This document shows, one piece after another, positions 1-7,355 of a stretch of DNA of 64,000 bases. Position numbers and translations under genes: made by a program. Under the pieces are notes generated by a model, which was given only the letters and a program-made list of their open reading frames with translations, searched no databases and was not told the origin of the DNA. Numbering within the stretch: the first letter of the stretch is position 1; each line of letters begins with the position of its first letter. Origin of the DNA: Solimonas flava DSM 18980. Lineage in GTDB: Bacteria; Pseudomonadota; Gammaproteobacteria; Nevskiales; Nevskiaceae. Location of the stretch: positions 434,001-498,000 of the forward strand of contig NZ_AUFV01000001.1 of the NCBI RefSeq assembly GCF_000426685.1. Direction: 5' to 3'.

Positions 1-2
1 GC

Positions 3-740
3 GGCCGCGGCAGCGATGTCGCGCGCGAAGCCGGAGCGCTGGTACTGCTCGACGACGATTTCGGCACCCTGGTCTCGGCGGTCCGTCAGGGCCGGCGCAT
101 CTACGACAATCTGCGCAAGGCGATGGCCTACATCCTCGCCGTGCACGTGCCGATCGCCGGTCTGTCCCTGCTGCCGCTGCTGTTCGGCTGGCCGCTGATC
201 CTGACGCCGATCCACATCGTGTTCCTCGAACTGCTGATCGACCCGGTCTGCTCGATCGTGTTCGAGGCCGAGCCCGAGGAACCCGGGCTGATGCGGCGGC
301 CGCCGCGCGATCCGCAGGAGCCGCTGATCTCGCACCGCGTGCTCGGCTGGGCGCTGCTGCAGGGGCTGTGCGCCTTCGCCTGCGTCACCGCGCTGTATCT
401 CTACGGGCTGCACATCGGTCTGTCGGACGGCGCGCGCCACGCCCTCGCCTTCACCGGCCTGGTCATGACCAACGTCGCGCTGATCTTCGCCAACCGCAGC
501 TTCTCGGTCGCCGCGATCGGCACGCTCGGGCGGCACAATCGCGCGCTGTGGCGCGTACTGGGCGCGGCGCTGACGATCCTGCTGCTGGCGCTGTTCGTGC
601 CGCCGCTGCGCCGGCTGTTCGGCTTCGAACTGCCGGAACTGCCGCTGCTGCTGCTGGCGCCGGCGGCCAGCCTGACGATGCTCGCGCTGCTCGACCTCGC
701 CAAGCGCGCGATCGCGCCGCTACGCCGCGCGGTCGCGTGA
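3..740 (+). CDS. Cation-translocating P-type ATPase, C-terminal part (cut by window start)
   Basis: The frame is open from base 3 and ends at TGA 738-740, so only the last ~245 residues are present. It begins with GSDVAREAGALVLLDDDFG, the end of the P-type ATPase hinge/catalytic domain, followed by RIYDNLRKAMAYILAVHVP and about six hydrophobic segments (LTPIHIVFLELLIDPVCSIVFEAEP), typical of the Cation_ATPase_C domain of type II (Ca2+/H+-like) pumps. It would export cations across the inner membrane at the cost of ATP. The phosphorylation site lies upstream of the window, so the ion cannot be inferred. Its 3' end overlaps the convergent flavodoxin gene by 21 nt. Confidence 0.88.
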   Translation, partial: GRGSDVAREAGALVLLDDDFGTLVSAVRQGRRIYDNLRKAMAYILAVHVPIAGLSLLPLLFGWPLILTPIHIVFLELLIDPVCSIVFEAEPEEPGLMRRPPRDPQEPLISHRVLGWALLQGLCAFACVTALYLYGLHIGLSDGARHALAFTGLVMTNVALIFANRSFSVAAIGTLGRHNRALWRVLGAALTILLLALFVPPLRRLFGFELPELPLLLLAPAASLTMLALLDLAKRAIAPLRRAVA

Positions 741-1244
741 CGGCCCGGCGGCCGGCGCCGGTGCCGCCGGAGCGGCGGCGGGCTGCAGCGCCGTCACGAA
801 CGCGTCGAGCGCCACGGCGCCGCCTTCGTCGATCTGGCGCACCGTCATCATCAGCGTGGCGTCCGGCTCGCGATCGCAGAGACTGGCCATGTCGGCCAGG
901 GTCTGCGCGCCCGAGTGGGCGCAGCTGCAGAAGAACGCAACGTGGCGCAGCTCGTCGGCATGCCGCGTCAGATAGCTGCGCACCGGGCCGGCGACATGAT
1001 CGGCCCACACCGGACCGCCGACGATGACGCGGGCGTAGCCCAGCGGCGGCTGGGTGGGCGCGGTGATCGGCGGTTCGCGCCCGAGCAGCGCGTCATAGAG
1101 GCAGCGCGCCAGACCCAGCAGGCCGCGGTGCGGATGCAGCTCGTGAATTTCGTCGAGGTCGGCGTCGAGCCGCGCGGCGAGCCGCTGCGCCAGACGGCGC
1201 GTATGGCCGCTACGCGAATAGAACACCACGAGATTGTCTTTCAT
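720..1244 (-). CDS. Flavodoxin-like protein
   Basis: The product is about 174 aa. It starts MKDNLVVFYSRSGHTRRLA, which is the FMN phosphate-binding loop of flavodoxins (S-R-S-G-H-T), and continues with the GGPVWADHVAGPVRSYL and FFCSCAHSGAQT segments of the flavodoxin fold. It probably carries electrons or acts as an FMN-dependent quinone reductase in the cytoplasm. An open frame extends further upstream, but the ATG at 1244 is where family similarity begins. A good FNR-type box lies 77 nt upstream (1322-1335), so low-oxygen induction is likely. The C-terminal tail is Ala/Pro-rich and overlaps the end of the convergent ATPase gene. Confidence 0.82.
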   Translation of the reverse strand: MKDNLVVFYSRSGHTRRLAQRLAARLDADLDEIHELHPHRGLLGLARCLYDALLGREPPITAPTQPPLGYARVIVGGPVWADHVAGPVRSYLTRHADELRHVAFFCSCAHSGAQTLADMASLCDREPDATLMMTVRQIDEGGAVALDAFVTALQPAAAPAAPAPAAGPSRDRAA

Positions 1245-1321
1245 GACGGCTCCGGGCTGACTCAACCGTATGCACGGCAGACGGCATGGGCCGAGCCTGC
1301 CGCGGCAACGGCCGGGCAGCA

Positions 1322-1335
1322 TTGACCGCCGTCAA
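1322..1335 (-). promoter_or_regulatory. FNR/ANR-type box upstream of flavodoxin
   Basis: TTGACCGCCGTCAA is a perfect inverted repeat of TTGAC around four bases, the form bound by FNR/ANR/FixK proteins (TTGAY-N4-RTCAA). It lies 77 nt before the flavodoxin ATG and just beyond the 3' end of the rhomboid gene. The same 14-mer recurs upstream of ccoN. Confidence 0.65.
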
Positions 1336-1357
1336 TCGGTGCCGCCGGCGCCCGCGT

Positions 1358-1939
1358 TCAGCGCCAGACCTGGCGCCGCCGCCAGCGCAGGCCGAGGACG
1401 AGACCGCCGAGCAGGCCGCCGAGATGGGCGAAGTGCGCGACACCGTTCATCGTGCCGGTGACGCCGGCATAGAGTTCGAACAGCGCATACAGCAGCACGA
1501 ACAGCGGCGCCGGCAGCGGCAGCGGCGGAAAGATCAGCAGGATCACGCGGCGCGGGAAGAAGATCGCGAACGCGGTCAGCACGCCGAACAGGCCGCCGGA
1601 CGCGCCGACCGTCGGCTGCGGATCGGCGCTGACCATGCCGAACGCCAGCTGTGTGAGGCTCGCCGTCAGCACGCTGGTCAGGAACAGCACGAGGAAGCGG
1701 CCGCTGCCGGTCTGGCCCTCGACGTCGCGGCCGAACATCCACAGGCCGAACATGTTGGTCGCCAGATGCGCGATGCTGCCGTGCAGGAATGCGCAGCTGA
1801 CCAGCTGCCACGGCGCGAAGCCCTGCCCGAGCGGCCACAGCGCGAAGCTGCGCAGCAGCGGATCGCCAGCGACCATCTCCAGGCCGAAGACGAGAATGTT
1901 GACGATCAGCAGCGTGTAGGTGACGGGAGCCTTGTTCAT
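1358..1939 (-). CDS. Rhomboid-family intramembrane serine protease
   Basis: The protein is 193 aa with six hydrophobic segments. It has the rhomboid signature: an N-terminal helix (TYTLLIVNILVFGLEM), the HLATNMFGLWMFG segment, the catalytic serine motif GASGGLFG and the catalytic histidine in AHFAHLGGLLGG. Rhomboids cleave transmembrane substrates within the inner membrane; the substrate here is unknown. It sits 51 nt downstream of nikR on the same strand, so it may be co-transcribed, but no functional link to nickel is evident. Confidence 0.9.
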   Translation of the reverse strand: MNKAPVTYTLLIVNILVFGLEMVAGDPLLRSFALWPLGQGFAPWQLVSCAFLHGSIAHLATNMFGLWMFGRDVEGQTGSGRFLVLFLTSVLTASLTQLAFGMVSADPQPTVGASGGLFGVLTAFAIFFPRRVILLIFPPLPLPAPLFVLLYALFELYAGVTGTMNGVAHFAHLGGLLGGLVLGLRWRRRQVWR

Positions 1940-1990
1940 GCGGTCATCGCTTCTCGGGGGCGGCCGCGCGGGCCGGGGCGTGCTGCGCCA

Positions 1991-2464
1991 CTAGCTGCTC
2001 GGCAGGTAATGCGTGTGGCTGTCGCCGGCGCCGTGCGCGTGCGCATGGCCGCCCGGCGACTGGCGCTCGACGGTGACGAGCTTGAAGTTGCCGTGACGGA
2101 TGCCGGGTTCGGCGATGAGCTGCTCGGCGAAGCGGCGCACGGCGGCGGTCGGCCCGCGCAGGATCGCGCATTCGACGCAGTGATCGTGGTCGAGGTGCGC
2201 ATGCATCGTCGACACGACGATGTCGTGGTGCTCGTGCTGCAGGCGCACGACGCGCTTCGACAGCTCGCGCTCGTGATGGTTGTAGAGATAGCTGAGCGTG
2301 GCGACGCAGTAGGCGCCGGCATCCTCCTCGAGCCGCGAACGTTCGAGCTCCTGGCGCAGCAGGTCGCGGACCGCTTCCGAGCGGTTGCGGTAGCCGCGCC
2401 GCGCCATCAGTTCGTCGAAGGCATCGGCGAGCTTGGTTTCGAGGGAGATCGTGAAGCGTTCCAT
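1991..2464 (-). CDS. nikR: Nickel-responsive regulator NikR
   Basis: The product is about 157 aa. An N-terminal ribbon-helix-helix (MERFTISLETKLADAFDEL, then RGYRNRSEAVRDLLR) is followed by an ACT-like metal domain. By alignment with E. coli NikR, the nickel ligands H76, H87, H89 and C95 correspond to H77, H88, H90 and C96 here (QHEHHD and MHAHLDHDHC). The C-terminal tail is His-rich (GGHAHAHGAGDSHTH), an extra that may bind metal. It follows the NiCoT permease and TonB receptor genes, so it most likely represses nickel uptake when nickel is plentiful. The ATG at 2464 is chosen because the ribbon starts there, although the frame is open upstream. Confidence 0.93.
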   Translation of the reverse strand: MERFTISLETKLADAFDELMARRGYRNRSEAVRDLLRQELERSRLEEDAGAYCVATLSYLYNHHERELSKRVVRLQHEHHDIVVSTMHAHLDHDHCVECAILRGPTAAVRRFAEQLIAEPGIRHGNFKLVTVERQSPGGHAHAHGAGDSHTHYLPSS

Positions 2465-2561
2465 GGCGGGGCTCGGGCGGTGGCCGGTCGTCGCGGCGCG
2501 CTGGCGGCGGCGACGATCGTCGTGGCGCATTGTAGCCACGCCGGGCCGCATCGCGTGCGCT

Positions 2562-3632
2562 TCAGCGCAGCGGCTCGCAGGCGGCGCCGGCGGCGGCCTG
2601 CATCGCGCCGGTCTGCTTCCATAGCGCCGCCGACAGGCCCCAGCCGAGCAGGAACAGGCCGGCGATCGCGTAGCCGAGCCGGCCGAAATCGATGCCGGCG
2701 ACGAAGCCGGCCCACGCGCCGCGCAGCGACAGCAGTTCGACGGCGACCTGCAGCAGCTCGATGCTGCCGATCAGCAGCGCGGCGGCGATCGACAGCGCGG
2801 TCGTGGTCAGGTTGTAGTAGATGCGGCGCAGCGGATGGACGAGCGCCCAGTGGTAGGCGCGGCACATCAGCACGCCGTCGCTCGTGTCGACCGCCGTCAT
2901 GCCGGCCGCGAACAGCAGCGGCAGCGCCAGTACCGCCGGCGCCGGCAGCTCGCCGGCGATGGCGCCGGCCGTCATCGCCAGCAGCGCGATCTCGGCCGCG
3001 GTGTCGAGCCCGAGCCCGAACAGCAAGCCGAGCGGATACATCTGCCAGCTGCGATCGACGCCGCCGCGCAGGCCGCCGCCGAGCAGCCGGCCGACGAAGC
3101 CGCGGCGCGCCAGCACACGCTCGAGATGATCGTGGCGATGCCGGCCGCGGCGCGCGTGCCGCCAGACATCGAGCAGTTCGAGCAGCACCAGCAGGTTGAG
3201 CACGCCGATCAGCCACAGGAAGGCGCCGGAGATGCCGGCGCCGATCAGATGGCCGGCGTGCTCCCAGTCCGGCAGCCGCGTGCGGACCAGGCCGGCGGCG
3301 AACGCCACGGCCAGTGCCAGCAGGAACACCACGCTCGAATGCCCCAGCGAGAAATAAAAACCGACGCCGAGCGGACTGCGGCCGCGTTGCAGCAGATAGC
3401 GCACGGTATCGTCGACGGCGGCGATGTGATCGGCGCCAAAACCGTGGCGCAGGCCGATCGCGTAGGCCGCGAAGCCGAGGCCGACCAGCGCCGGATAGCG
3501 CGCCGCATAGGCCAGATACAGACCCCAGCCGAGCCCGTGCAGCAGCGCGATCACGCCGTAGTACGCGGCGAGTTCGCGGCGCTCGCCGCGCGTCCAGCGT
3601 CGCCGCGGCGGTCCGGACTCGCCTGCATGCAT
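2562..3632 (-). CDS. NiCoT-family nickel/cobalt permease (HoxN/NixA-like)
   Basis: The protein is 356 aa with about eight hydrophobic segments. The key NiCoT signature in the second segment is present as RHGFGADHIAAVDDTVR, and the second motif reads FYFSLGHSSVVF. A third conserved stretch is LGLLFGLGLDTAAEIALL. The family takes up Ni2+ and/or Co2+ across the inner membrane using the ion gradient. It lies between a TonB-dependent receptor gene (31 nt upstream) and nikR (97 nt downstream), which makes nickel the more likely substrate. Confidence 0.93.
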   Translation of the reverse strand: MHAGESGPPRRRWTRGERRELAAYYGVIALLHGLGWGLYLAYAARYPALVGLGFAAYAIGLRHGFGADHIAAVDDTVRYLLQRGRSPLGVGFYFSLGHSSVVFLLALAVAFAAGLVRTRLPDWEHAGHLIGAGISGAFLWLIGVLNLLVLLELLDVWRHARRGRHRHDHLERVLARRGFVGRLLGGGLRGGVDRSWQMYPLGLLFGLGLDTAAEIALLAMTAGAIAGELPAPAVLALPLLFAAGMTAVDTSDGVLMCRAYHWALVHPLRRIYYNLTTTALSIAAALLIGSIELLQVAVELLSLRGAWAGFVAGIDFGRLGYAIAGLFLLGWGLSAALWKQTGAMQAAAGAACEPLR

Positions 3633-3648
3633 CGGCGTCGCGCCTAGG

Positions 3649-3662
3649 GCCTGTTAACAGGC
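3649..3662. repeat. 14-bp perfect palindrome between receptor and permease genes
   Basis: GCCTGTTAACAGGC is a perfect palindrome in the 31-nt gap between the TonB receptor stop and the permease start, flanked by CTAGG and GCTAG. The same half (AGGGCCTGT / AACAGGC) bounds the larger palindromic element at 44325-44635, so it may be a minimal or collapsed copy. It has no T-run and is not a clear terminator. Confidence 0.45.
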
Positions 3663-3663
3663 G

Positions 3664-5736
3664 CTAGAAGTACATCCGCAGCGAGGCGCGCAGCTGGCGC
3701 GGCTCGACCGGATGCAGGTGGATATCGTCGACGCCCTCGCTCTCGCCCGGCAGGCGCGAAGCGTAGTAGTAGGTGATGTCGGCGTCCCTGGCGTCGAGCG
3801 CGTTGTAGAGGTCGAGCGCGACGCGCCAGACGCTGCGCTCGTAGTACGCGCCGAGGTTGACGATGGTGGTCGGATCGGACTCGACCGAACCGTCTTCGAT
3901 CAGCGGCGCCCGACCGAGATAGCGCAGCCGCGCGGTACCTTTGAAGCCGTAGCCGAAGTCGACGACCGCACCGGCGCCGAGCACGGTCTTGACCGCGTTC
4001 GGCACCTCATCCTCGGCCTTGGGCACATCGCGGAAGCGCGCGTCGGTATAGGCCGCCGACAGGTCCAGCGTCAGCCAGGCCAGCGGCTGCCAGAAGCCGG
4101 CGAACTCGGTGCCGTAGCGGCGCGAGGCCGCATTCGGTTCGGTGGTACCGCCGTCGCCCGAGTAGACCAGCTCCGAACCCAGGTCGAGCCAGAAGCCGAC
4201 CAGGCTCAGGTTCAGCGGGCCGGCGCCGTAGCGCAAACCAAGCTCGGCGCCGCGCGCGCGCACCAGCACGTCGACGCGCTCGGCGGCGGACGCCGGATCG
4301 CGCGGATCGACGCGGATCGACGCGCCGCGCACGTCGTTGGAATGGAAGCCCTCGCCGTAGTTGGCGTACAGCTCGGTGTGCGCGCCGGTGCGCCAGGCCA
4401 GCGCCAGCTTCGGCGAGATCATCGCGTCCGTGCCGCTGCCGCTGTTGAGCGGCTGCGTGCGCGCGTCGACGTCGTAGTCGTAGACGTCGCCGCGCAGGCC
4501 GACGACGGCGCGCACGCTCGGCGTCAGGTGCGTCTCGAGCTCGGCGTAGGCGCCGACGCTGAGTTCGTCGACGGAATCCTCGCGCACCGTGTCGATGCGC
4601 CGTCCGGCAACGGTCTGGTAGAGACCGACCTTGCCGATATCGTCGTAGCGCAGCTCGCCGCCGGCGCGCAGCCGCGCCGGCCGGCCGGCGAGGTCCAGAT
4701 CCCAGCCCTGCGCCAGCGCGCCGCCGAAGATCGAGCGCTCGTCCTTCTGCTCGAACTCGTCGCCGTTGACCGGATCCTCGAGGTAATACGTGAAGTTGGA
4801 GACCAGGCTCAGCTCGTAGTGCAGCGCGTAGAGGTTGAGCGCGGTGTCGCCGAACTGCATCTGGCTCGACAGCGCCAGACGCGAGGTCTCGCCGCCGAGA
4901 GACGGATCGATATAGCCGTAGCGCGGGATCAGTCCCGAGCGCAGCGCGCGCAGCGGCACCTGATCGGTCGAATCCCACTGGTTGTCGTAGGCGCTGAGTG
5001 CGAGGTTCCAGTAGCGCTCGCCGTCTTGGCGGCTGTACTTGAGCAGGCCGTTGTACTTGCGCAGATGCTCGTCGAGCACCCAGGGACCATCGACGCGCGC
5101 CGCCTCGGCACCGGCCAGCAGCGTGCCGCCGCCGAGCGCGAGACTGCCGGCGGCCAGACCGCGGTAGTGGCCGTACTCGCCGACCGTGGCCTCGGCGAAG
5201 CTGCGCGGCAGCGCGTCGTAAGTTCTGAAGCGCGCGGTGCCGGCCGCGCTGAAGTCGCCGGCGTCGGCAAAGTACGGACCCTTGCGGTACTCGACCTTCT
5301 CGACCAGTTCTGGAATCAGGAAATTGAGATCGGTGTAGCCCTGGCCGTGGCCGTGCGTGCGCAGGTTGGCCGGCACGCCGTCGATGAAGCTCGCGAAGTC
5401 GGTGCCGTGGTCGAGATTGAAGCCGCGCAGGAAGTACTGGTTGGCCTTGCCCTCGCCGGAGTGCTGGGTCGCGATCATGCCGGGAATCACTTCGAGCAGT
5501 TCGCCGGCGCGCGAGATCGGACGGTCCTGGAAGTCGGCGTAGCCGACCACGCCCTGCGAGCCGGACTGCGCCGTGCCGACGAGATCGAAGGCGCGGCCCC
5601 AGACCGTGATCTCGGCCGGCGGCGCGTCGGCGGCAGCCGTCTCGGCCCGGGCCGGAACAACGCTGCCCGCCCCCGCCGCCGCCAGCGCCAGTGCCACGGC
5701 GGTCGGGCGTGAAGGAAACGGGCGCTTGCGGTTCAT
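3664..5736 (-). CDS. TonB-dependent outer membrane receptor, probably for nickel
   Basis: The protein is 690 aa. A signal peptide (MNRKRPFPSRPTAVALALA..., cut after ...ARAETAAA) precedes a plug domain (GVVGYADFQDRPISRAGELL, then YFLRGFNLDHGTDFASFIDG) and a beta-barrel that ends in an aromatic residue (LRASLRMYF), as outer membrane proteins do. It would import a metal complex using TonB energy. The gene is upstream of a NiCoT permease and nikR on the same strand, and a 16-bp palindrome lies 39 nt before its start, so nickel is the best guess. No TonB or ExbB/D gene is present in the window. Confidence 0.9.
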   Translation of the reverse strand: MNRKRPFPSRPTAVALALAAAGAGSVVPARAETAAADAPPAEITVWGRAFDLVGTAQSGSQGVVGYADFQDRPISRAGELLEVIPGMIATQHSGEGKANQYFLRGFNLDHGTDFASFIDGVPANLRTHGHGQGYTDLNFLIPELVEKVEYRKGPYFADAGDFSAAGTARFRTYDALPRSFAEATVGEYGHYRGLAAGSLALGGGTLLAGAEAARVDGPWVLDEHLRKYNGLLKYSRQDGERYWNLALSAYDNQWDSTDQVPLRALRSGLIPRYGYIDPSLGGETSRLALSSQMQFGDTALNLYALHYELSLVSNFTYYLEDPVNGDEFEQKDERSIFGGALAQGWDLDLAGRPARLRAGGELRYDDIGKVGLYQTVAGRRIDTVREDSVDELSVGAYAELETHLTPSVRAVVGLRGDVYDYDVDARTQPLNSGSGTDAMISPKLALAWRTGAHTELYANYGEGFHSNDVRGASIRVDPRDPASAAERVDVLVRARGAELGLRYGAGPLNLSLVGFWLDLGSELVYSGDGGTTEPNAASRRYGTEFAGFWQPLAWLTLDLSAAYTDARFRDVPKAEDEVPNAVKTVLGAGAVVDFGYGFKGTARLRYLGRAPLIEDGSVESDPTTIVNLGAYYERSVWRVALDLYNALDARDADITYYYASRLPGESEGVDDIHLHPVEPRQLRASLRMYF

Positions 5737-5775
5737 CGTCGGCTCCTGAAACGGACGGCAGGGCTGTTATTCGAT

Positions 5776-5791
5776 ATTACGAATTCGTAAT
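5776..5791 (-). promoter_or_regulatory. Candidate NikR operator
   Basis: ATTACGAATTCGTAAT is a perfect 16-bp palindrome in a short AT-rich stretch 39 nt upstream of the TonB receptor ATG. A palindromic operator in front of a nickel uptake operon that encodes its own NikR is the obvious reading. It is not the GTATGA-N16-TCATAC operator of E. coli, though GTATGA occurs beside it at 5794. Assignment is by position only. Confidence 0.5.
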
Positions 5792-5958
5792 TGGTATGAC
5801 GATGGGGCGTACGCACACTGGTCAAAGCGCGCCGGATCGGCGATGCGCACCGCCGCCCGGCACGACCCTCGTCGCAGCCGAGCATAGGGGGCCCGGCGCG
5901 GCGCCGGCCAATGAATAGCGGCGCGGCATCCATGCCTGGGGGTTATGCCGAGCCGACG

Positions 5959-5972
5959 CTGACGCCGGTCAA
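5959..5972 (+). promoter_or_regulatory. FNR-type box (one mismatch) upstream of zinc-ribbon gene
   Basis: CTGACGCCGGTCAA matches TTGAC-N4-GTCAA with one mismatch and lies 74 nt before the ATG at 6047, the same range as the other boxes in the window. Confidence 0.45.
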
Positions 5973-6046
5973 GGCCGCGTTCGGCGCGGCACGCCATGCT
6001 GCCGGCCTATCGCCCGGACCCGGGCCGTCAGAGGAAGAGACGCGTC

Positions 6047-6256
6047 ATGGATACGCCGCCCGCCAGCAAGCTGCTGATCCTGCCCTGCCCGTACTGCGGC
6101 ACCGAGGTGCACATCCAGGAAGCCGACTGGCGCGACGGCGCCGGCGTCCACTGCGCGCACTGCAACAACGATGCGGTGCTGCAGTGCGAATGGATCGGCC
6201 ACGGCAGCCATCCGCGCTGGGAACTGGTCGAGGACGGCGACGCCGACGAACCGTAA
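6047..6256 (+). CDS. Small zinc-ribbon protein, function unknown
   Basis: The product is 69 aa with two CxxC pairs (CPYCGTEVHIQEADW and CAHCNNDAVLQC), the layout of a four-Cys zinc ribbon, and an acidic tail. The ATG at 6047 follows GAGGAAGAG at a normal distance; an earlier in-frame ATG has no such site. I do not recognise a named family. Its position behind an FNR-like box and ahead of BON and DksA-like genes suggests a minor role in the low-oxygen or stress response. Confidence 0.75.
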   Translation: MDTPPASKLLILPCPYCGTEVHIQEADWRDGAGVHCAHCNNDAVLQCEWIGHGSHPRWELVEDGDADEP

Positions 6257-6310
6257 GGTCTGCCAACGAACCTTGGCCGCGTCCGGGCAAGGGCCCTCAC
6301 CCCGCCGACC

Positions 6311-6324
6311 ATGACGCGCATCAA
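6311..6324 (+). promoter_or_regulatory. FNR-type box upstream of BON-domain gene
   Basis: ATGACGCGCATCAA matches TTGAY-N4-RTCAA with one mismatch and lies 58 nt before the ATG at 6383. Confidence 0.5.
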
Positions 6325-6382
6325 TGCCACCGGGGCGCGGCGGCGCGACGATTCACGCTGGCCTGGTTCCCGAATTTTCGTC

Positions 6383-7027
6383 ATGCACCCGCTCGATCAG
6401 GATTTGCAGCGCCGGGTCACGACGGCCCTGGCGCAGGAAGCAGCGCTCGACGTCGCCCACATCGGCGTCGCCGTGCGGCAGGGCGTCGTCACCCTCAGCG
6501 GCCACGTCAGCAGCGCCGCACAGCGCGGCCTGGCCGAACAACTCGCGCGCAAGGTGCCCGGCATCCGCGCAGTCGCCGAGCATCTCGAGATTCGCGCCGC
6601 CGACGTCGCCAAGACCGCCGACGACGAGATCGCCGATCGCGCGGTGCGCATCCTGTCCTGGGATCTCGGCCTGCCGCCGGGCTTTGTGCAGGTCACCGTC
6701 AGCCGCGGCGTCGTCGAACTCGACGGCGCCGTCGACAGCGAATACGAGCGCCGCCAGGCCGAGCACGATATCCGCCGGCTGCACGGCGTGCGCGACGTCT
6801 GCAACCGCATCCGCCTGCGCGACTGGCGCGACATGCTGGCCGAGGCCACCGTCGGCGTGCCGGTCGAGCGCCGCCAGATGCGGGTCTACGCCGATGGCGA
6901 CGGCACGGTCGTCCTCGAAGGACGCGTGCGCTCGCAGCAGGAACGCCTCGACGCCGAGGCGGCCGTGCGCGCGGCGCCCGGCGTGCTGCGCGTGGAAAAC
7001 CGTCTCGTCGTCGAACCCCAGGCCTGA
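6383..7027 (+). CDS. BON-domain protein with three BON repeats
   Basis: The product is about 214 aa with three consecutive BON domains, each showing the hydrophobic-Gly core: VAVRQGVVTLSGHVSSAAQ, VTVSRGVVELDGAVDSEYE and DGTVVLEGRVRSQQE. There is no signal peptide with the ATG at 6383, so it is probably cytoplasmic, unlike OsmY. BON domains bind membranes or ligands; triple-BON cytoplasmic proteins are common in stress clusters. An FNR-type box lies 58 nt upstream and the next gene (DksA-like) follows after 18 nt, suggesting an operon. Confidence 0.85.
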   Translation: MHPLDQDLQRRVTTALAQEAALDVAHIGVAVRQGVVTLSGHVSSAAQRGLAEQLARKVPGIRAVAEHLEIRAADVAKTADDEIADRAVRILSWDLGLPPGFVQVTVSRGVVELDGAVDSEYERRQAEHDIRRLHGVRDVCNRIRLRDWRDMLAEATVGVPVERRQMRVYADGDGTVVLEGRVRSQQERLDAEAAVRAAPGVLRVENRLVVEPQA

Positions 7028-7045
7028 AGCCCCGAGGAGGCTGCC

Positions 7046-7339
7046 ATGAACCCTGCCGAGCGCAATGACCGCCACCTGCAACTCGAATATCTGGCGGCGC
7101 TGCTGCGCCGGCGCCTGCAGCGCATGCGGCAGAACGGCGCGACGCCGACCGATCCGCAGTTCGCGCGCATCGCCGCCGCGACCGACGCCAAGCTGCGTCA
7201 GGTCGAGCACGCGCTACATCTGCTGAACCGCGGCTGCGGCGACTGCTGCGAGGACTGCGGCCAGCCGCTGCCGGCGGCGCGCCTGACACAGACGCCGCAG
7301 CTGACGCTCTGCGACGACTGCGCGATGGCCACCGCCTGA
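7046..7339 (+). CDS. Short TraR/DksA-type zinc finger protein
   Basis: The product is 97 aa, much shorter than DksA (~150 aa). An N-terminal helical part (LQLEYLAALLRRRLQRM) is followed by a helix with the register of DksA proteins (IDAAL-like KLRQVEHALHLLNRG) and a C4 zinc finger (CCEDCGQPLPAARLTQTPQ then LCDDC). Such proteins bind the RNA polymerase secondary channel and tune transcription. The coiled-coil tip acids of DksA are not evident, so its activity is uncertain. A strong GAGGAGG ribosome-binding site precedes the ATG. It lies between the BON gene and a P-type ATPase gene. Confidence 0.82.
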   Translation: MNPAERNDRHLQLEYLAALLRRRLQRMRQNGATPTDPQFARIAAATDAKLRQVEHALHLLNRGCGDCCEDCGQPLPAARLTQTPQLTLCDDCAMATA

Positions 7340-7355
7340 ACCCAGCCCCGCCACC

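Larger units (their letters stand above)
5737..6046. other. 310-bp divergent intergenic region with two regulatory palindromes
   Basis: This gap separates the leftward receptor operon from the rightward zinc-ribbon gene. It holds an AT-rich 16-bp palindrome (5776-5791) near the receptor gene, an FNR-like site (5959-5972) near the zinc-ribbon gene, and a GAGGAAGAG ribosome-binding site at about 6031. I see no convincing coding region in it. Confidence 0.6.
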
